The notes beneath the pieces were generated by a model, which saw only the letters and a program-made list of their open reading frames with translations, had not been told where the DNA came from and ran no database searches. DNA of 64,000 nt from Farysia itapuensis (lineage: Eukaryota > Basidiomycota > Ustilaginomycetes > Ustilaginales > Ustilaginaceae). Shown here piece after piece: positions 57,301 to 64,000 of this stretch; the stretch's first letter is position 1; each line of letters starts with the position of its first letter. Made by a program: the position numbers and the translations under genes. The DNA lies in assembly GCA_023212645.1 (NCBI GenBank), contig JALBYC010000033.1, positions 1-64,000 of the forward strand. Direction: 5' to 3'.

Positions 57301-58245
57301 TTAGTTTTCTGGTGTTCGTGATACCGAACCTGTCTCTTCTGGACTGTCTATCGGCTTGGCTGTGGAATCTGGGTGTGTGCTTTGCTGCTGGCTGCGCATC
57401 TGTCGAAAGCGTTCGCGAACGACTTCCAGACCGGGCAGTTCTCCACTGACAGTGCCAAAGATGGCATCTCGGAGTCGAGCACTTCGGACGTCGAGATTCT
57501 GGCTGCCGTACCAGTCATTGCCTCCCGGCAGCATGCGTTCGAGATTCTTGGGTCTCTCTGCTCCCGAGTAGCGACTGTTGTCGAGACCAGGCAGAGGAGC
57601 ATTCAGTGCGCTTTCTGTGTGTCTGCGCTGATACATGGCGATATCCTGATCACTGAACTGAGATAGGCTGGTTTCGGAAGAGGATGAGGGGTCTGAGCTG
57701 GACAGCAGATTGGCTCTCGTAGCTTCCTGTATACTCTTTTCTCTCTCCTCACTCTCTTGTCGTTCTCGCTGGGTCATGAAGCTGGTGCTGGTGAGGTCAG
57801 AGGCGAAAGAATGCGCATTCGCCGTGTCGCGGGAAGCTGCATCTCCAGTGCGGCTGAAGGCAGGGTTGAGAGCGGATCGTTCCGACTGGTCTCGTGCATA
57901 CTCCTGCAAAGTGCGCGGAACAATGTTGGGTGTTCGACGTACTACGGTATCCGTATCAAGGATGGCAGAGAAAACGGTGCTGTCCAGATCCTTCTCCCAC
58001 TTTGCATCGCTCTTGCCCTGTACTGATGACGATGAAGACGGCGATGCTCGTTGCGGCAAGGGGAAAAAGGCGGGAGCAATGTGGTACAGTTCGACTGCCT
58101 TTCGTAAGATGGCGTCCTTGCCTCGTGCTTGTTTCTTGGCATGCTGTTGAGCATACTTTTCGTTCTTGACCGCTTTGGCTGATGACACCAATTTGCGCCC
58201 CTGCTGTGAGAGAGCGCGCGAGACACTTGCAGAGGTAGATGCCAT
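57301..58245 (-). CDS. Protein of unknown function, possibly mitochondrial
   Basis: A 314-residue single-exon protein that I do not recognise. The N-terminus (MASTSASVSRALSQQGRKLV...KNEKYAQQHAKKQARGK) is rich in Ser, Ala, Arg and Lys with almost no acidic residues for ~45 positions and could be a mitochondrial targeting or RNA-binding segment. AILRKAVELYHIAPAFFPLP looks like a conserved helix. The middle is Ser/Thr/Glu-rich with a charged helix (MTQRERQESEEREKSIQEA). A second ordered-looking block (MYQRRHTESALNAPLPGLDNSRYSGAERPKNLERML... ELPGLEVVRERFRQM) follows. A fungus-specific mitoribosome or assembly protein is one possibility, but this is a guess. Confidence 0.75.
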   Translation of the reverse strand: MASTSASVSRALSQQGRKLVSSAKAVKNEKYAQQHAKKQARGKDAILRKAVELYHIAPAFFPLPQRASPSSSSSVQGKSDAKWEKDLDSTVFSAILDTDTVVRRTPNIVPRTLQEYARDQSERSALNPAFSRTGDAASRDTANAHSFASDLTSTSFMTQRERQESEEREKSIQEATRANLLSSSDPSSSSETSLSQFSDQDIAMYQRRHTESALNAPLPGLDNSRYSGAERPKNLERMLPGGNDWYGSQNLDVRSARLRDAIFGTVSGELPGLEVVRERFRQMRSQQQSTHPDSTAKPIDSPEETGSVSRTPEN

Positions 58246-58511
58246 CTTCGGAAGGTATGTCGCTGGCTGTGTGAACGGGTAACAAGAGAGAGGAAGAAAA
58301 TATTCCTATTCGCTATCACAGGTCTCTCCCTCTCTTCAATCACGTGATGCAAATCGGAGACAGGCCCGATCAATTTTGAAAGAGTCGGGCGCGTGTGCCC
58401 AAAACTCAAAGGTGTTGTTCTCCAGAAATCTGGTGTCTTTCCCACGCTGACTGTGGCTAAGGTATCGATCAGACTTGGCAAACCCGGAAGTAACCTTTAC
58501 ACTCGCTAGCC

Positions 58512-61262
58512 ATGAGCAGTCAGGGTCACGGGAACGGCGACATGTCGGCCGCTTGGATGGCGCACGCTCCTCCGCCGCCACCGACAAGCGAAGTGCGCAA
58601 ACCACGCCGATCCTCTTCCCACGAACCGCTCAGTGTACAAAAGGGCATCTCTTCCGAGATCAGTACAAAAGGAGGATATTTGCCACCCAGTTCTCACTCT
58701 CCAGAGCCGGAGAGGCCACGGAGGACGTCCATCAGCGGCGCTCAAGATCGTCCCGCTGCTCCCTCTTCGGCTCCTGTCTCGCCAGTGAAACGGGTAAGGT
58801 CCAAAGTCGCTTCCAATCCTCCCGCACCCAGTGCATTCTACAACTATCAGCACCAGTTGCAGCAGCAACAGCACTCTTCCCAGCCGCAACAGTCATTTCA
58901 GCAACAGCCATATCAGCATCCGCAGGTACCAGCTGGGTACGCCCAGTCGGTGCCTATGGCATATACCCAGTCCGAGTCGACTTCTGGCCAGGACGCCCTT
59001 GACTATGCCAGAGACAGACGAGGAAGCGCACCCGCTAGCCACCTTCCTTACCCGCCACAGCAGACAGCGTACGACTATGGTCCGCAGTACCAGGCTGCTA
59101 CGCCCCAAGCTCCGGTCTCGTATGCTCCTCAGATGTACGCAGCGCAACAGCCGTACTATGCACCTCACCCAGCGCAGCCCAGCTACCCGGTCGTTCAGCC
59201 ACAATGGTCGCACCCGGAACAGTCGCAGCACATACCACACTACCCGACGCAAACCTATGCACCACCAGCAGTGCCTGTAGCCCCTGTTCAACACCCAGTC
59301 TCCTACGATCCACATGCATACTATGCAGCACCACCACCGTCATCTCAACATCCGTACGCTGGTCAGTTGCAACATGTTGAAAGTCAACCTTTCCCGACCT
59401 TGGAAAGCGCTCAGGTGGCGGCTCAGGCACCGTACGTGACCGATCTTAGCAGACAGTCTACCACGTCTTCCGTGGGCTCTGTCCGAAGACCGCTTCCACA
59501 GCCCACTCGCGCGTCGTCAATGTCCTCTGCGCCTGGGTCACCGGCTACTGTCGCATCGCGTGGAAGCATTCGGCGAGATCTCCCACGTCCACCGCCTGGA
59601 GCTCCTGCCACATTCTCGGCAGCCTCAACAACAGCAGCAAACGCAACAGGCCAAGGATCGCCGGTTGCAGGCTCGGTGCGATTGCCGCCAAGCGCACTCA
59701 ACAGAACAGAAAGCGTTCGCATGGCTGCCGAAGCTCTCATGGCGCGAGGCGCGCCGCAGAGGCGGTCACTCCGAAGCGCGCTAGGCAGCTCCACCTTTTC
59801 GCCGCCTAATGCATACAACAGCAGATTGCCAGGCACTCCTCCAAGCGTCATCGTCGAGGCTAATCAGACACAGCCCGCTCACGCTCTTGCAGCACATGGT
59901 CCCGCTCCTCTTCAGTACGCCTACAACCACGATCCAGCACGTTCTCTACCGTCTCCAATTCAAAACTCCAGCCCTCATCAGCCACCAGCAATACAGATTG
60001 ATGGTGCAACGAACAGCTCTGCTCCAGCTAGCTATCAAGACGCTATGTATCAAGCAGCACAGTCACCAGCTCATTCGCAGCCTGTTGCTGATTTGGCCGA
60101 ATCTTTCGGCAGAGTCACTGTTACGGATGACGCGGCCGGATCGACTCAGCCGCCGCCGCCCACTAGTAGTGTGCCCACATTCAGCTTTAGCACAGATGAG
60201 CCGTTCGAGCAGCCCCGTCGTAGACGAGGCAGCAGCGTCTCGCGCAGTACATCACCCACCAAGCCCATGGTACAGCAGACAATGCCGCCCAGTGTGCCCA
60301 CCATCAATCTGCCTGGGGGTGACGATGACGATGCCGACGATCGTGGTCCAGTCATTGCAGTCTCGGGACCTGAGCACTCAACTCCTAACGGTTCTGCACC
60401 CCAGATCTCAATCACCGCAGACGACGATGACGCACGCTCGCAAACCAGCAGCAAGGGACCCTCTATCTCGGTCTCGTTCTCAAACGAGCCCACGGCCAGG
60501 TCGCAGCGCGCAGGGACGAGTCAAGCAGCATCCAACGGTCCGTACGCGCATGTGGGCTCAGAAGCAGAACGTGCATCTTCTACGTCTGTCGGCAGCGGAG
60601 CAGGATGCTACGCTTGCCGCAAGTGGATTGCGGGCAAGGTGGTGCACGCTCTCGGCTCCACCTTCCATCCTGGGTGCTTTGTCTGCGCGCACTGCTCGGA
60701 AGGGCTTGAGCACGTCGCGTTCTACGAGCACGATGGACTGCCCTACTGCCACTTTGACTACCACGAACTGTTTTCCAAGCGTTGCTTCCACTGCCGCACG
60801 CCGATTGTTGACGAGCGCTACATTACTGTGCAGGACGAAGAACTGACAGGCCAAGACGGCGAGACAAAGGAACGGTGTTATCACGAACTGCACTTTTTCT
60901 GTGCCAATTGCGGTGATCCGTTCATGGACCCCAAAGCAGCCGGTTCAGCAGCAGGATCAGATCCGGCACTCATGACGGCCGACGAGAACGGCAAGATCCG
61001 ACACGGTGGAATGGAGTTTATTGTGCACAAGGGGTACCCTTACTGCGAAAAATGCCACATTTCCCTGCACAAACCGCGCTGCAAAGGATGCAAGAAACCC
61101 ATCGTGTACGATCTGATTTCTGCACTGGGATCCAAATTTCATCCCGAGTGCTTCCGATGTGCTGCCTGCGCACAGCCCTTTTCACAGACCCAGTTCTTTG
61201 TCAAGGACGGCAAACCGTACGATCAGGAATGCTACAAAGTGCTGTTGCGCAACATGGTATAG
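58512..61262 (+). CDS. Three-LIM-domain protein, paxillin-like (Pxl1 type)
   Basis: A 916-residue protein. The first ~690 residues are low-complexity Ser/Pro/Gln/Tyr sequence with PxxP motifs. Three LIM zinc fingers fill the C-terminus: LIM1 from CYACRKWIAGKVVHALGS (~698), LIM2 from CFHCRTPIVDERYITV (~758) with inserted loops and a second half ending CEKCHISLH, and LIM3 from CKGCKKPIVYDLISALGS (~858) to DQECYKVL. Cys/His spacings fit double zinc fingers. This layout matches fungal paxillin-like proteins (yeast and fission yeast Pxl1), which act in polarity and contractile-ring integrity together with Rho GTPases and formins. Smut fungi depend on polarised growth, which fits. Convergent with MSD1, with only 17 bp between the stops. 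Confidence 0.9.
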   Translation: MSSQGHGNGDMSAAWMAHAPPPPPTSEVRKPRRSSSHEPLSVQKGISSEISTKGGYLPPSSHSPEPERPRRTSISGAQDRPAAPSSAPVSPVKRVRSKVASNPPAPSAFYNYQHQLQQQQHSSQPQQSFQQQPYQHPQVPAGYAQSVPMAYTQSESTSGQDALDYARDRRGSAPASHLPYPPQQTAYDYGPQYQAATPQAPVSYAPQMYAAQQPYYAPHPAQPSYPVVQPQWSHPEQSQHIPHYPTQTYAPPAVPVAPVQHPVSYDPHAYYAAPPPSSQHPYAGQLQHVESQPFPTLESAQVAAQAPYVTDLSRQSTTSSVGSVRRPLPQPTRASSMSSAPGSPATVASRGSIRRDLPRPPPGAPATFSAASTTAANATGQGSPVAGSVRLPPSALNRTESVRMAAEALMARGAPQRRSLRSALGSSTFSPPNAYNSRLPGTPPSVIVEANQTQPAHALAAHGPAPLQYAYNHDPARSLPSPIQNSSPHQPPAIQIDGATNSSAPASYQDAMYQAAQSPAHSQPVADLAESFGRVTVTDDAAGSTQPPPPTSSVPTFSFSTDEPFEQPRRRRGSSVSRSTSPTKPMVQQTMPPSVPTINLPGGDDDDADDRGPVIAVSGPEHSTPNGSAPQISITADDDDARSQTSSKGPSISVSFSNEPTARSQRAGTSQAASNGPYAHVGSEAERASSTSVGSGAGCYACRKWIAGKVVHALGSTFHPGCFVCAHCSEGLEHVAFYEHDGLPYCHFDYHELFSKRCFHCRTPIVDERYITVQDEELTGQDGETKERCYHELHFFCANCGDPFMDPKAAGSAAGSDPALMTADENGKIRHGGMEFIVHKGYPYCEKCHISLHKPRCKGCKKPIVYDLISALGSKFHPECFRCAACAQPFSQTQFFVKDGKPYDQECYKVLLRNMV

Positions 61263-61279
61263 TCCGAAGATGGCAATTT

Positions 61280-63424
61280 TCAATTCAAATTTTTCTGGGG
61301 CGCTAAGCCGTAGATGTGCAGTACATCGCTCTGGTCTTGTGCGTCGAGCTGGGCGGGTGAGTTGAAGAGGGGATCGATGCCGGACGATTGTTTGGGGAAG
61401 GCAATGACGTCTCGAATAGAAGAGGCGTTGCAGAGGATGGCCATTAAGCGGTCGAAACCGAGAGCGATCCCCGCATGAGGGGGTGCACCGCAATGAAGCG
61501 CATGTAGCAAGTGTTCAAAGCGTGCACACTCTTGTTCACTCAACTGCAGCACATCGCGCAGAACAGTGAGCTGCAGATGGTGCGAGTGGATACGCACCGA
61601 GCCGCCGCCAATCTCCTGGCCGTTGAGGACGAGGTCGTAATGCTGGCCTCTGACCGAAGCAATCGTCGAGGGGGACAATGCTGCAGGGTGATCCGAGAGA
61701 AGTGGAATTTGGTCAGCGATGGGAGCCGTGAATGGATGATGGCTTGACTGCCACCGTGCAGATGCGGAAGCGGAGAGTGCGTTCTTATCCTCGTCGGCCA
61801 TGGTGAAGAGTGGGAATTCCGTGATCCAGACAGCTGCATCGTTGGGCAGTTTGAGCAGGTCGTGCTGCACCAGTGACGCCGCTAGCGCTTTGCGCAGATC
61901 GCCGAGCGACGTACCGCCCCCTGTTGGTGGATCTGGCCGGAGTGAAACAAACACGTCCATCGCGCCACTCTGCGCATCGGCGTTTGCGGCAAGCGTTTCC
62001 CGCAGCCGCTCACCCAGACGGTCAACATCCACATCCGACGGCGAAACTTCTGCGTCGAGCCGATGGAGAAAGTCGCGCACCAAATTGCTCTTTTTAAGTA
62101 GAAGCGCGGCGAGTTCATGCACGCTTTCCGACGAGTTTACGCGGAACCGTTCTACCGTACCTTTGAACGGGAGCATGAGAGCATCGAGCTGCTTGTTGGA
62201 AAGACGCCCGCTAGGCGAGTGTACGTGGGGCAAGATCTCGAGACTGTAGTCGCGTTCCGTCTCCAGCGGCGAGTCCGTGGTGGATACAAAGGCGTCTGAA
62301 ATGTCGTGCAGCCGCAAGTCGTAGCGCAAGTCAGGCTTGTCAGATCCATACATGGTCATAGCAGTCCAGTACGACATGACAGGGATGGACTCGGCAAGAG
62401 TCTTGCGACCGGCTACCTTCCATATGCTGCGGAGCAGACCTTCTACTGCATCTCTGACCTGTTGTCCACCAATCCTCCACTGTCCCTGCGCGTCTCTTGG
62501 ATCTTTGGTAGTGTCGATACTATGCTTGAGGTTGGGGTCGGGTGCTCCGCTGACAAAGCCCATTTCAATGTCGATCTGGGTGAATTCAGGTTGTCGGTCT
62601 TTTCGACCGTCTTCGTCGCGGAAGCACTTTGCAATCTGGAAGTACTTATCGGTAACACCGGAAGCTATCAGGAGCTGCTTGGGCTGCTGGGGTGATTGAG
62701 GCAAAGCGTAGAACGCGGGGGTGCCGGTAGATATGCGCGTGGGGACAAGGAATTCGCGTGCACCTTCGGGCGTGGATCGCAGCAAGACAGGCGTTTCGAT
62801 TTCGAGAAAGCCTTGATCGTACAGATGGTTGCGCACAGTATGTGTGACGTGGCTTCGTAGGCGGATGTTTTGGGCAAGTGAGGCTCGCCGTAAGTCGAGG
62901 TACCTGTACTTGGCTCGCACAGTGTCTGGCGTGCGGTCTGCATGTATGGAGTCGGAAGGCTGAAACGGCAAGTCTTCTGTCGCTGCGTTTAGCAGAGTCA
63001 AGCCTGTGACATCCACTTCGACATCTCCCAGCTCCTGCGCCTCATTTACGTCCGTACTTGGTCGACGTTGAACGACACCGTGTACCAACACCGAGCTCTG
63101 GAAGGGAATTGTATCAAACGCGTCCACCGTCTCGCTGGTCGTCAGCTTGAGCTGGACTGATCCTGAGTGGTCAAACAGGGTGGCAAATCCCAACTGTTTG
63201 GATACGAGACGAGAGGACTGCAGCCAACCAGTGAGGACCACTTGCTGCGCTGGTTGCGTGCTGCTCAGCTCTCGACATGTATGCGTTCTTGGGGTGAAGT
63301 AGCCATAATGCGGTCGTATTGTTGGGGCGACACTGGACGAACAGCGACGCACCACTGGCACTAGAGCAGTCGGAGCATAGGGACGAGCGCCAAGTGCTGT
63401 TCGGACAATCCGACGCAGCAGCAT
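61280..63424 (-). CDS. MSD1: Mitochondrial aspartyl-tRNA synthetase
   Basis: A 714-residue class II synthetase that charges mitochondrial tRNA-Asp. The chosen ATG (63424) gives MLLRRIVRTALGARPYAPTALVPVVRRCSSS, a typical mitochondrial presequence. The OB-fold anticodon domain (VVLTGWLQSSR..LGFATLFDHSG) comes first. Class II motif 1 region RYLDLRR, motif 2 FRDEDGRKDRQPEFTQIDIEMGF and motif 3 GIALGFDRLMAIL are complete. The bacterial-type GAD insertion domain region is present between motifs 2 and 3 (RFRVNSSESVHELAALL onward), as in Msd1. The frame is open to 63784 with further ATGs at 63505 and 63730, but the added sequence has no family support. Confidence 0.93.
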   Translation of the reverse strand: MLLRRIVRTALGARPYAPTALVPVVRRCSSSVAPTIRPHYGYFTPRTHTCRELSSTQPAQQVVLTGWLQSSRLVSKQLGFATLFDHSGSVQLKLTTSETVDAFDTIPFQSSVLVHGVVQRRPSTDVNEAQELGDVEVDVTGLTLLNAATEDLPFQPSDSIHADRTPDTVRAKYRYLDLRRASLAQNIRLRSHVTHTVRNHLYDQGFLEIETPVLLRSTPEGAREFLVPTRISTGTPAFYALPQSPQQPKQLLIASGVTDKYFQIAKCFRDEDGRKDRQPEFTQIDIEMGFVSGAPDPNLKHSIDTTKDPRDAQGQWRIGGQQVRDAVEGLLRSIWKVAGRKTLAESIPVMSYWTAMTMYGSDKPDLRYDLRLHDISDAFVSTTDSPLETERDYSLEILPHVHSPSGRLSNKQLDALMLPFKGTVERFRVNSSESVHELAALLLKKSNLVRDFLHRLDAEVSPSDVDVDRLGERLRETLAANADAQSGAMDVFVSLRPDPPTGGGTSLGDLRKALAASLVQHDLLKLPNDAAVWITEFPLFTMADEDKNALSASASARWQSSHHPFTAPIADQIPLLSDHPAALSPSTIASVRGQHYDLVLNGQEIGGGSVRIHSHHLQLTVLRDVLQLSEQECARFEHLLHALHCGAPPHAGIALGFDRLMAILCNASSIRDVIAFPKQSSGIDPLFNSPAQLDAQDQSDVLHIYGLAPQKNLN

Positions 63425-63663
63425 GCCCAGATTCACTGCCAAGTGATATCCTGTCAAAATGCAGCTGTCACAATTGCACCCGAAAATTACAGTGCGTACA
63501 GTCATGCTCACGTCATGCCTTCGCGTTGGCCCCAGAACGCGAACCCGTGGTGCACTTTTTTGAAGGTCGAAACTTGGGTATGTGTGTGTGTAGATTTCTG
63601 GCGTCTTTGTTCTCACGGCCTGCTTTCTCGACAAGACATCACACGCGCGTGCACTAAGCCAAC

Positions 63664-64000
63664 ATGATGCAGCGTCCGCGTCGGGTGGACCGACCTCCGG
63701 TGTCGATGTTGGAATCGTCGACGTCGTCATCGTCGGCGGGTGCTGCGGTGACTGTGATGCCTGTCCATGTCGCTTCGTCCGCACCGCCAGTGTCGGGCAG
63801 CTTGTTGCAGACTGGCTCCGCCCTCTTGGCGCAGCAGAGACTGGAGCAACACCATCTCACGCCGCAGTCGTTTCAGTCAGCTCAGTCGGACCAGCAGAGC
63901 CTGCAAACTCTGCCGGCAGCCTGGGTTATGGGAAAGGGAACCGCGCCCATCCCACCAGCTACACCGGCAGCTCCCCCACGACCCTTTGGATCCGCAGCCT
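63664..64000 (+). CDS. 5' end of an unrecognised Gln/Ser/Ala-rich protein (cut by the window edge)
   Basis: An open frame begins with ATG ATG at 63664 and runs without a stop to the last base, about 112 codons. It starts MMQRPRRVDRPPVSMLESST and continues through low-complexity Ser/Ala, Gln/Leu and Pro/Ala stretches. Codon choice (C- and G-ending) matches neighbouring genes, and it sits divergent from MSD1 at 239 bp, like other gene pairs here, so it is probably real. Nothing in this part tells its function. Confidence 0.65.
   Translation, partial: MMQRPRRVDRPPVSMLESSTSSSSAGAAVTVMPVHVASSAPPVSGSLLQTGSALLAQQRLEQHHLTPQSFQSAQSDQQSLQTLPAAWVMGKGTAPIPPATPAAPPRPFGSAA

Noticed and set aside
58831..60846. 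Long alternative-frame open readings over the LIM gene
   Set aside because: The LIM frame has the zinc-finger motifs; the others are low-complexity products of the same repeats.

Overview
The window is nuclear DNA of a smut fungus (Ustilaginomycotina, most likely Ustilaginales). The signs are compact genes with few short GT-AG introns (55-162 nt), about 55% GC, long Ser/Pro/Gln-rich linkers in regulatory proteins, and close resemblance of the housekeeping genes to fungal families. It carries an apparently intact Dicer gene, so it is not Ustilago maydis, which is known to have lost RNAi; a relative that kept RNAi fits better. I place 29 genes, of which MOB1 (left edge) and an unnamed gene (right edge) are cut by the window. 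Several longest open frames begin at TTG or GTG; I moved those starts to the first in-frame ATG.

Left part (1-35.6 kb), mostly housekeeping: MOB1 (cut inside an intron containing a strange ~90-nt poly-G/C tract), an extended-SDR ketoreductase, autophagy kinase ATG1, mitochondrial ribosomal protein bL19m, CCR4-NOT subunit NOT3/5, Dicer, splicing factor CWC21, a C2-domain ingression-type protein, a ubiquitin-like/WLM metalloprotease, an ACAD10/11-type acyl-CoA dehydrogenase, a TDT-family transporter, MCM7, TspO/MBR, an AMMECR1-domain protein, a 1-Cys peroxiredoxin, fatty aldehyde dehydrogenase HFD1, an ACAD10/11-type aminoglycoside-phosphotransferase-like kinase, a MYG1-UreG fusion, and a TVP38/VTT membrane protein.

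Middle part (36.2-57.1 kb), a polyketide locus. A serine hydrolase (FSH1 family) and non-reducing PKS-A are divergent from one 610-bp intergenic region. A second PKS, PKS-B, lies 7.2 kb beyond PKS-A and faces it. Between them sit a mitochondrial ribosomal SOD-like protein, nucleoporin NDC1 and a Zn2Cys6 regulator with a split zinc cluster. The two PKSs look complementary. PKS-A has intact KS, MAT, PT and TE residues, but a degenerate SAT and no acyl carrier protein. PKS-B has an intact SAT, two ACPs and a TE, but its KS, MAT and PT have lost their key residues. Neither looks able to make a polyketide alone; together they make one complete SAT-KS-MAT-PT-ACP-ACP-TE set. This is the most interesting system in the window. 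From memory, heterodimeric action has been proposed for U. maydis Pks3/Pks4 in orsellinic acid synthesis, so the principle has a precedent; the residue-level division of labour here is read from this sequence.

Right part (57.3-64 kb): a conserved-looking protein of unknown function, a three-LIM paxillin-like protein, mitochondrial aspartyl-tRNA synthetase, and the start of a Gln/Ser/Ala-rich unknown protein. I saw no tRNA or rRNA genes, transposons or CRISPR arrays.
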